Part shown: positions 17,701-28,516 of the stretch, piece by piece | How positions within the stretch are numbered: the stretch's first letter is position 1 | How the letters are laid out: every line of letters begins with the position of its first letter | The notes under the pieces: model-generated | Database searches by the model: none | What the model was told of the DNA's origin: nothing | Seen by the model: only the letters and a program-made list of their open reading frames with translations | Assembly: GCF_029815055.1 (NCBI RefSeq) | Contig: NZ_JAPPWA010000002.1 | Span: 248,001-312,000, forward strand | Reading direction: 5' to 3' | Length of the DNA: 64,000 bases | Origin: Ignatzschineria sp. RMDPL8A | Lineage (GTDB): Bacteria; Pseudomonadota; Gammaproteobacteria; Cardiobacteriales; Wohlfahrtiimonadaceae | Program-made: the position numbers and the translations under genes

Positions 17701-18837
17701 AAAAACCTCATCGGTTTAGAAGTGGCCGCCGGTAATAAAGGCCTTAAAGCGGGCAGCGCAATCACGGACGAATTCCTTCAAGGATTAGAGCGTGAAAAAT
17801 GGCTCGACATCAAGCTTAAAGCAGAAGAATCAGCAGAAGAGCTTGAGAAAATCAAACAGCTTTTAGAGCAGCAACGTAAAGACTTCAACACTAAATTTGA
17901 AGAGCAACGTGCAAAACTGACCCAAGGGGATGAGCTTGCACCGGGTGTTCTTAAAATGGTTAAAGTTTACCTTGCCGTTAAACGCCGTATTCAGCCTGGG
18001 GACAAAATGGCCGGTCGTCACGGAAACAAAGGGGTTGTTTCGATGATCGTTCCTGAAGAAGACATGCCATACATGGAAGATGGTACACCTGTGGATATCT
18101 GTTTAAATCCGCTCGGGGTTCCTTCACGTATGAACATCGGTCAGATTCTTGAAACTCACTTAGGTTGGGCAGCCGCAGGTCTTGGTAAGAAAATTGGTCG
18201 TATGCTCGATGCGCAAGCGAAAGTGAACGAACTGCGTGATTTCTTAAATGAGATCTATAACCAAGATGAAGCAGCGCAAAAAGTGGATCTTGATACTTTC
18301 TCAGATGAAGAGATTATCGAGCTCTGCCAAAACTTAAAAGGCGGGGTGCCAATGGCAACTCCAGTGTTCGATGGTGCATCAGAAGAAGATATGCGTCGTA
18401 TGTTCCGTTTAGCGGAGCTTCCTGAATCAGGACAAACGCATCTTTATGATGGTCGTACCGGTGATATGTTTGACCGTCCTGTGACCGTAGGTTACATGTA
18501 CATGCTTAAACTGAACCACTTGGTCGATGACAAAATGCACGCACGTTCAACCGGACCTTACTCACTTGTAACGCAACAACCGCTCGGTGGTAAAGCCCAG
18601 TTTGGTGGTCAGCGTTTCGGAGAGATGGAAGTTTGGGCACTTGAGGCATATGGTGCCGCCTACACATTGCAGGAGATGTTAACAGTTAAGTCGGATGACG
18701 TAACAGGTCGTACCGCGGTATATAAAAACATCGTCAACGGTGAAAATATCGTGGAAGCGGGCATGCCAGAATCATTTAACGTTCTTGTTAAAGAGATTCG
18801 CTCGCTCGGTATCAATATTGATCTTGATAACGAATAA
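14719..18837 (+). CDS. rpoB: RNA polymerase beta subunit
   Basis: Catalytic core subunit, 1372 residues, full length. The rifampicin pocket region reads as wild type ([20 protein letters not shown], then SALGPGGL), so no classical resistance substitution is seen there. The conserved [12 protein letters not shown] and C-terminal [19 protein letters not shown] blocks are intact. Starts at an ATG after the two-hairpin spacer and ends 59 bases before rpoC; both are on one transcript. Confidence 0.99.
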   Translation: MVYSFTEKKRIRKDFGNQTEVQEVPFLLSIQLDSYRNFLQDDVPRKERKDIGLHAAFKSIFPIESIKAKTATSPGFRLSLEYVDYHVGEPEFDVRECQMRGITFAASLRAGLRLKISDLETGEIKEIREADIDKFGRGGVYLGEIPLMTENGTFVINGTERVIVSQLHRSPGVFFDHDKGKGHSSGKLLFSARVIPYRGSWLDFEFDARDILYARIDRRRKLHSTVILKALGLSNEEILSYFFETNTFKIKKNKVFLELIPARLRGEMAAFDIMLDGELLVEKGRRITARHIRSLEKAEVKELEVPFEYLLGKVIAKDLFNKDTGEVIALANDEITEETLAKFVENGLTEFPVLFTNEVDRGAYISDTLRADSTNSQLEAQVEIYRMMRPGEPPTQEAAENLFASLFFSHDRYDLSAVGRMKFNRRLGRDSDTGEGTLSNEDILDVMKTLVDIRNGNGTVDDVDHLGNRRVRCVGEMAENVYRIGLVRIERAVKDRLLIAEAEGLTPHDLINAKPVAAAIKEFFGSSQLSQFMDQNNPLSEVTHKRRISALGPGGLTRERAGFEVRDVHATHYGRVCPIETPEGPNIGLINSLASYARTNSYGFLETPYRKVVDGRVTDEVDYLSAYEEANFGIAQANAKLDENNEFVDDLIASRVEGEFTLLTKEQIQYMDISPKQIVSVAAALIPFLEHDDANRALMGSNMQRQAVPTLMADKPLVGTGIERTVARDSGVCVVAKRGGIVDYVDATRIIIRVNDEETIVGESGVDIYNLTKYQRSNHNTCINQKVLVKEGDIIAKKDILADGPSTDLGELALGQNMLVAFMPWNGYNYEDSILISERVVKEDRFTTIHIEELTCIARDTKLGPEEISADIPNVSETALAKLDEAGIAYIGAEVKSGDILVGKVSPKGETTLTPEEKLLRAIFGEKASDVKDTSLRVPSGMDGTVIDVRVFTRDGIEKDSRAKEIEDRELRSIRKDLNDQLRILEDDLFERVAKNLIGLEVAAGNKGLKAGSAITDEFLQGLEREKWLDIKLKAEESAEELEKIKQLLEQQRKDFNTKFEEQRAKLTQGDELAPGVLKMVKVYLAVKRRIQPGDKMAGRHGNKGVVSMIVPEEDMPYMEDGTPVDICLNPLGVPSRMNIGQILETHLGWAAAGLGKKIGRMLDAQAKVNELRDFLNEIYNQDEAAQKVDLDTFSDEEIIELCQNLKGGVPMATPVFDGASEEDMRRMFRLAELPESGQTHLYDGRTGDMFDRPVTVGYMYMLKLNHLVDDKMHARSTGPYSLVTQQPLGGKAQFGGQRFGEMEVWALEAYGAAYTLQEMLTVKSDDVTGRTAVYKNIVNGENIVEAGMPESFNVLVKEIRSLGINIDLDNE

Positions 18838-18896
18838 TTCGGTTAATAATTATTGTTAGCAATACTTTCTCAAAATTGTAAATTGGAATAAAACGA

Positions 18897-21800
18897 ATGA
18901 AAGACTTATTGAATTTATTTAAAAGTCCCGACGATCTTAAAGAGTTTGATGCGATTAAGATCGGACTTGCATCCCCTGAAATGATTAAATCATGGTCTTT
19001 TGGTGAGGTTAAAAAACCTGAAACGATCAACTATCGTACCTTTAGACCCGAAAGAGACGGATTATTCTGTGCCAAAATCTTTGGGCCGGTAAAAGACTAT
19101 GAGTGCTTATGTGGAAAATATAAGCGCTTAAAACACCGCGGTGTGGTGTGTGAGAAGTGTGGCGTTGAAGTCACCCTCTCAAAAGTACGCCGTGAGCGCA
19201 TGGGACACATTGAACTTGCATCCCCGGTTGCGCACATTTGGTATTTAAAATCATTGCCTAGCCGTATCGGGTTACTCCTTGATATGACGCTTCGTGATAT
19301 CGAAAAAATTCTCTACTTTGAAGCATTTGTAGTGATCGAGCCCGGTTTAACGCCGCTTGAGCATGGACAAATCTTAACCGATGAAGAGTTCTTAGATACG
19401 ATCGAAGAGTACGGTGATGAGTTTGACGCGCGCATGGGTGCGGAAGCGATTTTAGAGCTTCTTAAAGCCCTTGATCTTGAACAAGAAGCGTCACAACTTC
19501 GCGAAGAATTAGCGGAAACCCGTTCAGAAACTAAATTCAAACGCTTAACCAACCGCTTAAAATTAGTGGAATCATTCCTCCAATCAGGCAATAAACCTGA
19601 GTGGATGGTGATGACGCGTCTACCGGTGTTACCGCCAGACTTACGTCCGCTCGTTCCACTTGACGGTGGCCGTTTTGCGACCTCGGATCTGAACGATCTT
19701 TATCGCCGCGTTATCAACCGTAACAACCGTTTAAAACGTCTTTTAGAGCTAAGCGCGCCGGACATCATCGTTCGTAACGAAAAACGTATGCTGCAAGAAG
19801 CGGTGGATTCACTGCTTGATAACGGTCGTCGTGGCCGTGCGATCACGGGTGCAAACAAGCGCCCGCTTAAATCGCTTGCGGATATGATCAAAGGTAAACA
19901 AGGTCGTTTCCGTCAAAACCTTCTTGGTAAACGTGTTGACTACTCAGGCCGTTCGGTCATCGTAGTGGGACCAACGTTAAGACTGCATCAGTGTGGTCTT
20001 CCGAAGAAAATGGCGCTTGAGCTTTTCAAACCCTTTATCTTCTCTAAATTGATCCAACGCGGCATCGCGAGCACCATTAAAGCAGCAAAACGAATGGTTG
20101 AGCGCGAAGTGCCCGAAGTATGGGATATCTTAGAAAATGTGATCACCGAGCATCCAGTATTACTGAACCGTGCTCCGACCCTTCACAGACTCGGTATCCA
20201 AGCGTTCGAACCTGTCTTAATCGAAGGTAAAGCGATCCAGCTTCACCCACTCGTTTGTACCGCATTTAACGCGGACTTCGACGGGGACCAAATGGCGGTT
20301 CACGTACCTTTATCGATCGAATCACAGCTCGAAGCGCGTGCGTTAATGATGTCATCAAACAACATTTTATCGCCAGCAAACGGTGAACCAATCATTGTTC
20401 CATCGCAAGACGTGGTTTTAGGTCTTTACTATATGACCCGTGAGCGCATCAATGCGAAAGGAACTGGCCGTGTGTTTGCAAATCACAGCGAAGTTCACCG
20501 TGTTTATGAGCTTAAAGAGATCGACGTTCACGCAAAAATTCAAGTCAGACTTCCTGCATGGATGTTTGAAGATGCGGAAGAAGGGGAAGAGTATCGCCGT
20601 GTTGAAACAACGGTCGGTCGTGTACTTTTAACCAACATTCTTCCAAAAGGATTGCCGTTCGAATTGATCGACCGTCCTTTAACGAAAAAAGTGATTTCAA
20701 GCCTCATTAACGCGTCATATCGCCGTTTAGGATTGAAAGATACCGTAATCTTTGCAGACAAATTGATGTATATGGGCTTCTACTACGCAATGCGTTCAGG
20801 CTCATCAATCAGCTACGAAGATATGGAAATTCCACAAGCGAAATACAGCATTATCGAGCGTGCGGAAGCTGAAGTTAAAGAAGTTCAAGAGCAATATACC
20901 CAAGGTTTAGTGACCAACGGTGAACGCTATAACAAAGTTATCGACATCTGGTCGCGCACGAACGAAGAAGTGGCGAAAACGATGATGGATAACTTAGGTA
21001 CGGAAACAGTTGTTGATGAGCAGACCGGTAAAGAAGTTGAGCAAGCATCATTTAACTCAATCTTTATGATGGCAGACTCCGGAGCGCGTGGTAGTGCGGC
21101 ACAGATTCGTCAGCTCGCCGGTATGCGTGGTCTGATGGCAAAACCAGATGGCTCGATCATCGAAACCCCAATCACGGCAAACTTCCGTGAAGGTCTTGAC
21201 GTTCTTCAGTACTTCGTTTCAACGCATGGTGCTCGTAAAGGTCTTGCGGATACGGCGCTTAAAACAGCGAACTCAGGTTACTTAACCCGTCGTTTAGTTG
21301 ACGTTGCTCAAGACTTAGTCATCACATCCGATGACTGTGGTACGAAAGATGGTCTTTTAATGACGCCAATCGTTGAAGGTGGCGACATCGTTGAGCCATT
21401 ACGTGACCGCGTTCTTGGACTTGTGGTTGCAGAAGATGTTTACGTTCCAGGCACTGAAGAAGTGCTCTTTGAAGCGGGAACATTACTTGACGAAGCAGCC
21501 GTTGAACTTCTCGATGAGAAGGGTGTCGATGAGCTTTTAGCACGTTCAGCGATCACCTGTAAAAACCGCCACGGACTCTGTGCGAAATGTTACGGACGTG
21601 ACTTAGGTCGCGGACACCTTGTGAACGTTGGTGAAGCGGTGGGCGTTATTGCAGCGCAATCGATCGGTGAGCCGGGTACACAGTTAACGATGCGTACGTT
21701 CCATATCGGGGGTGCGGCATCGGGTTCAGCAGCGATCTCAAATATCCAAGTGAAAACAAAGGGTATTATGAAGCTCGTTAAGATGAAAACCGTTAAGAAC

Positions 21801-23015
21801 AAAGATGGCAACCTTGTGTCAACATCGCGTTCGGGCGAGTTAATCATTACGGACGAATTTGGTCGTAACCGTGAGCGCTATAAAGTACCTTACGGGGCAA
21901 CCATTACCGTTGATGAAGGCGGTGTGGTGAATGTTGGGGATATCGTGGCAACATGGGATCCGCATACATATCCTGTTATCGTAGAGGTAACCGGTCGCGT
22001 TAAATTTGAAGACTTTGACGAAGGCATTAACGTACAACGTCAAACGGATGATATCACCGGTCTTTCACACTTAATCGTTCAAGACGGTAAACAACGGGGT
22101 GCGGCGCGCGGCGACAAACGTCCAACCATCTTTATCGTTGATGAAGCGGGTAACGAGCTTAAAATCCCAGGTACCGATGTCTCTGCATCGTACACATTGC
22201 CTGTGGGCGCGATCGTATCGCTTGCCAATGGTGATGAGGTGAATGTCGGTGACGCACTTGCGAGAATTCCACAAGAATCATCGAAAACACGCGACATCAC
22301 CGGGGGGCTTCCACGGGTTGCAGACTTATTTGAAGCACGTCGTCCAAAAGAAGCCGCGATTCTTGCTGAAATTTCAGGAATTGTGAGCTTTGGCCGTGAA
22401 ACCATGAGTAAACAGCGTCTTGTGATCACCGCTCCAGATGGAGAAGTGCACGAAGAGCTTATTCCAAAATGGCGTCATGTAAACGTGTTCGAAGGGGAAA
22501 CCGTTGAGAAAGGGGAGATTGTTGTGGATGGTGAGTTAAGCGCTCACGACATCCTACGCCTCCTTGGTGTGAAAGAACTAGCGAACTATCTTGTTAAAGA
22601 GATCCAAGACGTTTACCGTCTCCAAGGGGTTAAAATCTCGGATAAACATATCGAAGTGATTATTCGTCAGATGCTCCGTAAAGTGGAAATTGTTGAAGCA
22701 AACGACAGTAGCTTTATCAAAGGTGAACAGCCTGAAGTGGTGGCAGTGCTTGCTGAAAATGAGCGCTTAGAAGCGGAAGGAAAAGTGCCAGCAACCTATA
22801 TGCCGGTTCTTTTAGGGATCACCAAAGCGTCACTTGCAACCGATAGCTTCATCTCTGCGGCATCGTTCCAAGAAACCACTCGCGTCTTAACTGATGCATC
22901 GGTGCGTGGTCTGAAAGATAACCTCCGCGGTCTCAAAGAGAACGTAATCGTAGGTCGCTTAATTCCTGCTGGTACAGGTCTTGTGCATCATCAAGAGCGT
23001 AAAGAAAACAACTAA
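18897..23015 (+). CDS. rpoC: RNA polymerase beta' subunit
   Basis: Holds the active-site Mg, coordinated by D460, D462 and D464 of NADFDGDQ, the same numbering as E. coli. The N-terminal zinc ribbon ([19 protein letters not shown]) and the second zinc site (around [17 protein letters not shown]) are complete, as is the trigger-loop region ending [12 protein letters not shown]. The 1372 residues are somewhat fewer than the E. coli protein, with no sign of a frameshift. A strong terminator follows, so the block ends here and does not run into rpsL-rpsG-fusA. Confidence 0.99.
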   Translation: MKDLLNLFKSPDDLKEFDAIKIGLASPEMIKSWSFGEVKKPETINYRTFRPERDGLFCAKIFGPVKDYECLCGKYKRLKHRGVVCEKCGVEVTLSKVRRERMGHIELASPVAHIWYLKSLPSRIGLLLDMTLRDIEKILYFEAFVVIEPGLTPLEHGQILTDEEFLDTIEEYGDEFDARMGAEAILELLKALDLEQEASQLREELAETRSETKFKRLTNRLKLVESFLQSGNKPEWMVMTRLPVLPPDLRPLVPLDGGRFATSDLNDLYRRVINRNNRLKRLLELSAPDIIVRNEKRMLQEAVDSLLDNGRRGRAITGANKRPLKSLADMIKGKQGRFRQNLLGKRVDYSGRSVIVVGPTLRLHQCGLPKKMALELFKPFIFSKLIQRGIASTIKAAKRMVEREVPEVWDILENVITEHPVLLNRAPTLHRLGIQAFEPVLIEGKAIQLHPLVCTAFNADFDGDQMAVHVPLSIESQLEARALMMSSNNILSPANGEPIIVPSQDVVLGLYYMTRERINAKGTGRVFANHSEVHRVYELKEIDVHAKIQVRLPAWMFEDAEEGEEYRRVETTVGRVLLTNILPKGLPFELIDRPLTKKVISSLINASYRRLGLKDTVIFADKLMYMGFYYAMRSGSSISYEDMEIPQAKYSIIERAEAEVKEVQEQYTQGLVTNGERYNKVIDIWSRTNEEVAKTMMDNLGTETVVDEQTGKEVEQASFNSIFMMADSGARGSAAQIRQLAGMRGLMAKPDGSIIETPITANFREGLDVLQYFVSTHGARKGLADTALKTANSGYLTRRLVDVAQDLVITSDDCGTKDGLLMTPIVEGGDIVEPLRDRVLGLVVAEDVYVPGTEEVLFEAGTLLDEAAVELLDEKGVDELLARSAITCKNRHGLCAKCYGRDLGRGHLVNVGEAVGVIAAQSIGEPGTQLTMRTFHIGGAASGSAAISNIQVKTKGIMKLVKMKTVKNKDGNLVSTSRSGELIITDEFGRNRERYKVPYGATITVDEGGVVNVGDIVATWDPHTYPVIVEVTGRVKFEDFDEGINVQRQTDDITGLSHLIVQDGKQRGAARGDKRPTIFIVDEAGNELKIPGTDVSASYTLPVGAIVSLANGDEVNVGDALARIPQESSKTRDITGGLPRVADLFEARRPKEAAILAEISGIVSFGRETMSKQRLVITAPDGEVHEELIPKWRHVNVFEGETVEKGEIVVDGELSAHDILRLLGVKELANYLVKEIQDVYRLQGVKISDKHIEVIIRQMLRKVEIVEANDSSFIKGEQPEVVAVLAENERLEAEGKVPATYMPVLLGITKASLATDSFISAASFQETTRVLTDASVRGLKDNLRGLKENVIVGRLIPAGTGLVHHQERKENN

Positions 23016-23062
23016 GTTTGATTTATAACTTTTGTTGGTGACGTAGCTCAAACGCTATATCT

Positions 23063-23096
23063 AGCGCTCTATCCCATATAGATAGAGCGCTCTTTT
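23063..23096 (+). terminator. Terminator after rpoC
   Basis: Perfect 11-base arms AGCGCTCTATC / GATAGAGCGCT, a seven-base loop and a TTTT tail, about 50 bases after the rpoC stop. Confidence 0.9.
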
Positions 23097-23117
23097 ATTT
23101 TAAAAAGAGAATAAACG

Positions 23118-23546
23118 ATGTCGGAACGTAAACAATATATTTTATCGAAGAAATGGTCACGATTTTTCCTAGTGCAAGCGCTCTATGAGTGGCAATTAAA
23201 TCAGAGCAATATCAGCAGCATTGCGCGCCATTTCTCTGAAAATGCACTGTTTGAAAAAGCCAATAATGAGTATTTCCATGAACTGCTCCAACAGATCACG
23301 CAAAATCGGAATGATTTAGATGCGATGATCACGCCCTATATTGATCGCGAATTAGATCTCATTGACCCAGTGGAACGCGCGATTTTATGGTTAGGGTGCT
23401 ACGAATTAAAATTCCACCCAGAGCTTCCCTATAAAGTGGTGATTAACGAAGCGCTTGAGCTTGCGAAAAAATTTGGCGCTGAAGGCAGTCATCGTTATAT
23501 TAATAGTATTTTAGATAAAGTGGTGAAAGCCTCTAAAGGGGCATAG
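23118..23546 (+). CDS. nusB: Transcription antitermination factor NusB
   Basis: All-helical RNA-binding protein that acts with NusE(S10) at boxA in rRNA antitermination complexes. The 142 residues include the family blocks RFFLVQALYEWQL, YIDRELDLIDPVERAILWLGCYEL, VVINEALELAKKFG and the C-terminal RYINSILDKV. It lies alone between the rpoC terminator and pilU. Elsewhere nusB usually neighbours ribH, so this placement is less common. Confidence 0.94.
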   Translation: MSERKQYILSKKWSRFFLVQALYEWQLNQSNISSIARHFSENALFEKANNEYFHELLQQITQNRNDLDAMITPYIDRELDLIDPVERAILWLGCYELKFHPELPYKVVINEALELAKKFGAEGSHRYINSILDKVVKASKGA

Positions 23547-23551
23547 CCGTC

Positions 23552-23625
23552 TACTAAGTGATAGTCAGAACCTTGGCAGTTCGATACAATGAAGCGAGTT
23601 TCGTAATTTAACGTACTAAGTGATA
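23552..23625 (+). repeat. 12-bp direct repeat in nusB-pilU spacer
   Basis: TACTAAGTGATA occurs at 23552-23563 and again at 23614-23625, 62 bases apart. The second copy runs into the AAGGA ribosome binding site of pilU. A TACAAT at 23585-23590 between them could be a -10 element. It could be a regulator site pair or a trace of a small duplication. Confidence 0.5.
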
Positions 23626-23635
23626 AGGAATATCG

Positions 23636-24760
23636 ATGGACATATCCCCCTATTTTCGTCTGATGGTAGAAAAAGAGGCTTCTGACCTATTTATCTATCC
23701 TGGAGCACCCATCAGCATTAAGCTTAATGGTCGCGTCAGACCGCTTGGATCAACGCCTCTTAGCCCGCAAGCGGTGCAAGAGATTGCTTATTCATTGCTG
23801 CGCGAAGATCAAATTAAAGAGTTTGAGCAAGAGTTAGAACTCAATACCGCCCTTCGCATTGAAGATATCGGACGATTCCGGGCCAACGTATTCCGTCAGC
23901 GCGGGGAATTTGGGCTGGTGATCCGTTACGTTAAATCGGAAATTCCTGAGATTGAAGACTTAAATCTCCCACCGGTTCTAAAAGACCTCGTGATGGAAAA
24001 ACGCGGACTTATTTTAGTGGTTGGGGCAACGGGCAGTGGTAAATCCACCACGCTTGCCTCGATGATTGATTACCGCGCAAGTTCAACAACGGGTCATATT
24101 CTCACCATTGAAGACCCGATCGAGTTCGTTTACGAGCATAAATTATCGATTATTGGGCAGCGGGAAGTTGGGCTTGATACGCACAGTTACGAAACCGCCC
24201 TTGAATCGGCGATGCGTGAAGCCCCCGATGTGATTTTAGTGGGGGAGGTGCGAAATCGTACGGTGATGCGCGCAACGCTTAACTTCTCCATTACCGGTCA
24301 CCTCTGTTTAACGACGCTTCATGCGAAAAATGCGGCCTCGGCGTTAGACCGAATTGTGAACTTTTTCCCAGAAGATGCGCGTCCTCAGCTCTTGATGGAC
24401 TTATCGCTCAACATTAAAGCGATCATTTCACAGCGGTTAGTGCGCGGGCTTGATGGGAAATTAGTGCCGGCGGTGGAAGTGATGCTCAATACGCCTTACA
24501 TTGCCGAATTGATCCAAAAAGGGAAACTAGAGATCATTGGTGAAGCGATGGAAAATGGCGGTACTACGGGCATGAGAACCTTTGACCAAGCGCTATACCA
24601 GCTCTATAGCGAAGGTAAAATCAGTGCGGAAGAGGCGATTAGTCAAGCCGACTCGAAAAATAACTTAGCTCTTCGTATTCGTATGACCGATACCGGTGCG
24701 CTTAATGAAAATCAGGTACCGAGCAATTTACGACTCCAAGGGAAACGTAATCGTAAATAA
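23636..24760 (+). CDS. pilU: Type IV pilus retraction ATPase PilU
   Basis: Hexameric cytoplasmic ATPase that works with PilT in pilus retraction. The 374 residues contain Walker A GATGSGKST (130-138), an Asp box (TIEDPIEF), a Walker B region with E204 (ILVGE) and a His box (GHLCLTTLHA). Length and the C-terminal extension past the PilT-like core favour PilU over PilT. Oddity: the normally very conserved RDxET after Walker B reads RNRTV, so the Asp is N207 and the Glu is lost. No pilT is adjacent, but pilin genes lie 1 kb downstream. Confidence 0.88.
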   Translation: MDISPYFRLMVEKEASDLFIYPGAPISIKLNGRVRPLGSTPLSPQAVQEIAYSLLREDQIKEFEQELELNTALRIEDIGRFRANVFRQRGEFGLVIRYVKSEIPEIEDLNLPPVLKDLVMEKRGLILVVGATGSGKSTTLASMIDYRASSTTGHILTIEDPIEFVYEHKLSIIGQREVGLDTHSYETALESAMREAPDVILVGEVRNRTVMRATLNFSITGHLCLTTLHAKNAASALDRIVNFFPEDARPQLLMDLSLNIKAIISQRLVRGLDGKLVPAVEVMLNTPYIAELIQKGKLEIIGEAMENGGTTGMRTFDQALYQLYSEGKISAEEAISQADSKNNLALRIRMTDTGALNENQVPSNLRLQGKRNRK

Positions 24761-24778
24761 CTCTCTAAACAGATTTAG

Positions 24779-24806
24779 AAGGCACACCTCTGCGTGTGCT
24801 TTTTTT
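24779..24806 (+). terminator. Terminator after pilU
   Basis: AAGGCACAC pairs with GTGTGCTTT (one G-T pair) around a CTCTGC loop and runs into a T7 tail. Confidence 0.85.
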
Positions 24807-24881
24807 CAGTCTGAAATTTGGCATAGAAAATGCATGTAGATAGGATATAAACCGATTGAAATTAGATCGAAAGAATAAGTC

Positions 24882-25631
24882 ATGATGATGGAAGAAGATT
24901 ATAATCGTCGCTTTTCAAGTCTTGCGCGTCTATATGGCGATAAGGGGCTGAAAAAGCTTGAAAATGCTCATGTGATTGTCGCCGGAATTGGCGGTGTTGG
25001 CTCGTGGGCAGCTGAAGCGCTCGCACGAACGGGGGTGGGAGAGCTTACCCTAATTGACCTTGATAATGTGGCGGAAAGTAACATTAATCGGCAGCTCCAT
25101 TCGCTCACCTCAACGCTCGGAGCGCCAAAAATTGAAGTGATGGCAGAGCGGATAGCCAATATTAATGCGGGTTGCAAGGTGCATTGCGTGGAAGATTTTT
25201 TAACCCTTGAAAACATTCCGTCGCTAATTCAATTTAGCGAGGGAAAAACCGGCTGGATTTTAGATGCGATCGACGAGGTTCGCGTCAAAGCGGCGCTCAT
25301 TGCCCATGCGCGATTTAATAAACTAAAGATTATTACTACCGGAGCAGCAGGGGGAAAAACAATCCCCACCGATCTTCTGATCGATGATCTAAATAATAGT
25401 TTTCACGATGCGCTCTGTGCGAAGTTAAAGTCGTACCTTAAAAAAGAGTATGGCTTTCCCTCTAAACCGAAAAAGATGAATGTGCCGGTGGTTTTTAGCC
25501 AAGAAAATAGTGTTACTAAAACGGCGGCAGGCGGCTTAAATTGCAGCGGTTATGGTTCAGTTGTGACGATGACGGCGACGATGGGCATGATGGCAGCGGG
25601 CTTTATTATCAATAAGATTGTAGAGGCCTAA
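24882..25631 (+). CDS. tcdA: tRNA threonylcarbamoyladenosine dehydratase
   Basis: E1-like ATP-dependent enzyme that cyclises t6A37 of ANN-decoding tRNAs to ct6A. The 249 residues start with RRFSSLARLYGDKGLKKLENAHV, typical of the family. They continue with a Rossmann loop GIGGVG (35-40), LTLIDLDNVAESNINRQ (adenylation site) and the late GGLNCSGYGS block. Three ATGs in a row begin the frame; the first is used here, with no strong ribosome binding site to decide. A 215-base spacer separates it from the pilin operon. Confidence 0.93.
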   Translation: MMMEEDYNRRFSSLARLYGDKGLKKLENAHVIVAGIGGVGSWAAEALARTGVGELTLIDLDNVAESNINRQLHSLTSTLGAPKIEVMAERIANINAGCKVHCVEDFLTLENIPSLIQFSEGKTGWILDAIDEVRVKAALIAHARFNKLKIITTGAAGGKTIPTDLLIDDLNNSFHDALCAKLKSYLKKEYGFPSKPKKMNVPVVFSQENSVTKTAAGGLNCSGYGSVVTMTATMGMMAAGFIINKIVEA

Positions 25632-25846
25632 GGGCAAAAAGTGGTACGGATTCCCAAGAGTATTATTAATAATCAATGAGTTCTCTATGATAAAATGGGA
25701 CTTCATGCCAACGATTGAAAAAACGCGCGATAACATGATCGAAGCGATTTTTCTCTGTGTTTTATCAATAAAGTTGTGACTATTCTTTCGCTTCATCGGG
25801 CTTAAGGGTATAATTTTGTAAAGATTTTTGTAGGAATTTTGAGTGT

Positions 25847-26281
25847 ATGACAAACAAGAAAAGTAGTGGATTCACCTTAATCGAAGTTATGATTGTCGTG
25901 GCAATCGTCGCAATTTTATCCGTGTTTGCCTTAGCAAGCTACCAGCGTTATGCAACGCGCGGGGCCATTAGTAATGCGGTTCAGCAATTGACTGAGATCC
26001 AAGGGCATGTTGAGCGTCAATTTGCGCAGGGTAGGGGATACGCGGCAGTTCAATATAATGGCGCTGCATTAGTAGGTCAGGCGATTCCGGTCTATTACTC
26101 AAAAGCGAAGGTCTTTAATATTACCTATGCGGTGAAGAAAGATAATGTCTTTCAATACACCTTAACGGCGACCGCAGCAGACGACAATCAAAAAGAACGC
26201 TTAGGGGATTGCCATACATTAACGCTTGATCAAGCGGGTAAGAAAGGCCCTAAAGAGGCCGTTGCCGCAAAATGTTGGTAG
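25847..26281 (+). CDS. pilE: Type IV minor pilin PilE-like
   Basis: Prepilin of 144 residues. A short leader MTNKKSSG precedes the PilD cleavage site G|FTLIE, followed by the conserved hydrophobic helix (MIVVAIVAILSVFALASYQRY). The C-terminus has a Cys pair in a CHTLTLDQAG...KCW arrangement, as in the PilE minor pilin of Pseudomonas. A TATAAT at 25809-25814 upstream is a possible -10. It is the first gene of the five-gene minor pilin operon, whereas in Pseudomonas pilE is last. Confidence 0.85.
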   Translation: MTNKKSSGFTLIEVMIVVAIVAILSVFALASYQRYATRGAISNAVQQLTEIQGHVERQFAQGRGYAAVQYNGAALVGQAIPVYYSKAKVFNITYAVKKDNVFQYTLTATAADDNQKERLGDCHTLTLDQAGKKGPKEAVAAKCW

Positions 26282-26297
26282 GTTAAAAGAGTCAATA

Positions 26298-27158
26298 ATG
26301 ATGAAAAATATAGAGATCAACCAAGCCCATCGCACCAAGGGGTTTACCCTGACGGAACTGATGGTGACGGTCGCAGTGCTTGCGATCATTATTATGTTTG
26401 CTGTTCCCGGATTTAACCGCCTGATTGAGCGCGAACGAATTGGAACCGATGCCCATAGTATTCTCAATTTTATGCAAACGGCGCAAGAGATTGCGGTCTC
26501 GACAGGGCGGATTATTGCGATTGTCCCCAATGCTGATTCAGCGAAAAATGGGTTACAGCATGAAGTAAAGGCGGAAATTGGTGGTATTGGCAATGCTAAA
26601 AATGACAACGCACAGCGCTGGATGAACAATGAGTGGGTGATGGTGTTTGTTAATCCCATTACCCATGCCCAGCATCTGCAGATTGCCAATAAAAACCCAG
26701 GGAGTTTTTTAACCGCTCTTTATACCAATGATGTCACCGACCCAACGCGTGTGATCGCCCGTCAAAAGGTTTTACAATATCCCACCCCAGGGCAGAGATC
26801 ACCGGTGATTATGCGCTCGTATCGTAATTTTGCTCCAAATAATGGATGGGAAGCATCATTTGCCGTTAATGGTGTTGGCCCCATGCTCTTTTATCCAGAT
26901 GGGGTGATTAATGCACCGCTGATCTTTTTAGGTGAAAATGCCCGTGGGAAAGGCGACGGTGAAGCGCGCGAGCCAAGCGGTAACGAGCAGCTTTTATATG
27001 CTGTCGGGCTTTGTGCTCCAAAAGATCCGCGTGCCAATAACAGCGGTACATCCAACTATGTGCTCGGTATTCATCGTTTTGATGGATCAGTGCTGGCGAA
27101 TGTAACGAATATTTCAAACAATAATGCGTTGAAAGATCTACGATGTGAGGCGTACTAA
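26298..27158 (+). CDS. Minor pseudopilin FimT/FimU family (GspH-like), extended
   Basis: Prepilin with leader ending HRTKG|FTLTELMVTVAVLAII, cleavage after Gly and Glu5 present. At 286 residues it is clearly longer than the usual FimT/FimU (about 160-170). The extra C-terminal half is rich in Asn, Pro and Gly and contains the pattern VIMRSYRNFAPNNGWEASF. The start is at tandem ATGs 17 bases after pilE; an upstream in-frame codon would put the start inside pilE and spoil the prepilin leader. The pilV start overlaps its stop (TAATG). Confidence 0.82.
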   Translation: MMKNIEINQAHRTKGFTLTELMVTVAVLAIIIMFAVPGFNRLIERERIGTDAHSILNFMQTAQEIAVSTGRIIAIVPNADSAKNGLQHEVKAEIGGIGNAKNDNAQRWMNNEWVMVFVNPITHAQHLQIANKNPGSFLTALYTNDVTDPTRVIARQKVLQYPTPGQRSPVIMRSYRNFAPNNGWEASFAVNGVGPMLFYPDGVINAPLIFLGENARGKGDGEAREPSGNEQLLYAVGLCAPKDPRANNSGTSNYVLGIHRFDGSVLANVTNISNNNALKDLRCEAY

Positions 27159-27601
27159 TGAGACAGAATTATAGAGTGACAGGGCGTGAAAAAGGCTCGC
27201 TCTTACTTGAATTTTTAGTCGCTGTAGGCATTGCAACCTTTGCGCTTGCAGGACTTGCGGTAATGCAAAACAAAACCATGCGTGAACTGCGCGGGCATAA
27301 AGATATGATGTCGAGCGGGTTTATCTTGTCGGACGTGATTGATCGAATGTCGGTGACGGGCTTTGACAAGGTCGGCGAATTTAAGAATCCTTCATCGGAG
27401 TTTGTTAAAACGGAATTAGCCGATATTAAGAGAAATGAAGTGCTCTTTAATCGCCAGGTTAAGATTGAGGGCATTGATAATTGTGGCGCTGGTGGGAGAG
27501 GCTTTCGTATCACGGTTTCAGAAGTGGTGCAATTTGACGCAAATGAGCCGGATACGGTAACGCAATCGGTCTGCTTCTATCCTGAAGCAAGACCAGAGTA
27601 A
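27158..27601 (+). CDS. pilV: Type IV pilus minor pilin PilV-like
   Basis: Prepilin of 147 residues. The cleavage site is G|SLLLEF, with Ser in place of the usual N-methylated Phe at +1 but with Glu at +6 rather than +5 after this cut. The helix continues LVAVGIATFALAGLAVMQNKTMRE, the PilV pattern. One-base overlap with the upstream gene and 27 bases before pilW mark a tight operon. Function in pilus priming is inferred from the Pseudomonas counterpart. Confidence 0.8.
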   Translation: MRQNYRVTGREKGSLLLEFLVAVGIATFALAGLAVMQNKTMRELRGHKDMMSSGFILSDVIDRMSVTGFDKVGEFKNPSSEFVKTELADIKRNEVLFNRQVKIEGIDNCGAGGRGFRITVSEVVQFDANEPDTVTQSVCFYPEARPE

Positions 27602-27628
27602 TCCCAGAGGCACTATAAAGGAATCATC

Positions 27629-28516
27629 ATGCAAATAAATGTGTTACATAAACAGAAAGGGGTCACCCTTGTTGAGCTTATGGTTGTGATGGCGCTCGGG
27701 CTCATCTTACTTTTGAGTATTGGGTTATTTTATACCAATGTTAAGCTCAATCTGCAGACCGTTCGCTCGCAACAATTACTCAATCGTAAAGCGCGAATTG
27801 TACTTGAAATGCTCAATCGTCAAACGCAAATGGCGGGTTACTCAGGATGTTTAGGTACAACTAAGATGTTTTATGAAGATGGAAATACCTATCGTGTGCC
27901 CTTTGAAAAACAGGGCTATCGTACACCGCTCGATTTTGTGAGTATCAAGGCTGATGGTCGTGATCGCTTAATCATTCAAGGGCTTTCCGCATTAAGCTTT
28001 GAGCCAATAGGCGTTACGACAAAAAACTATCCTTACGTATTACCGCTCTATATGGGCATCAATGATCCGATCGACAGTTATTTCTATACACACTGTTTAG
28101 CGAGCCAAGATCATAGTGATAAAAACAACCAAGCGAAGAGCCATCCGCGGGACATTTTAACCACGTATGTGGTGGAATTTGATTATCCGGGTGAAAATCA
28201 ACTCGGTAATCTCTATGTCTATAACCATGAAAGAGGGAATGCGTTTAATCGAAATAATCGTGAATTATTAGTGACGGGCGTTCGTGATTTTGTTGTTGAA
28301 TTTGGGCTCGCTGAAACAGTGGAAGAGGATTTTGTCACCACATATATGGCGGCGGATAAGTTAGAAAACGATGCCACGCACGCGGTAAACAGAATTCGCA
28401 GCGTTAAATATACCTTAACCCTAGTCGATCCTGATGATCGTTTGAGACCTGTGACATTATCGCGTGTGGTGAAGATTGAAAACGCGTGGTGGCGTACCGA
28501 TGGGGAGAATAAATAA
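27629..28516 (+). CDS. pilW: Type IV pilus minor pilin PilW-like
   Basis: Prepilin of 295 residues with leader QKG|VTLVELMVVMALGLILLLSIGLFY, Glu5 present. The following LNRQTQMAGYSGC stretch is the PilW signature, and the large C-terminal domain with late Cys (THCLASQ) fits the family. The stop overlaps the next start as TAATG. Confidence 0.85.
   Translation: MQINVLHKQKGVTLVELMVVMALGLILLLSIGLFYTNVKLNLQTVRSQQLLNRKARIVLEMLNRQTQMAGYSGCLGTTKMFYEDGNTYRVPFEKQGYRTPLDFVSIKADGRDRLIIQGLSALSFEPIGVTTKNYPYVLPLYMGINDPIDSYFYTHCLASQDHSDKNNQAKSHPRDILTTYVVEFDYPGENQLGNLYVYNHERGNAFNRNNRELLVTGVRDFVVEFGLAETVEEDFVTTYMAADKLENDATHAVNRIRSVKYTLTLVDPDDRLRPVTLSRVVKIENAWWRTDGENK

Noticed and set aside
14719-23015. Antisense and alternate-frame open frames inside rpoB and rpoC
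   Set aside because: Composition (Ser/Arg-rich) is that of shadow frames; the real genes are full length and conserved.
25687-25779. 30-codon frame between tcdA and pilE (MIKWDFMPTIEK...)
   Set aside because: No ribosome binding site and no recognisable family; too short to support.
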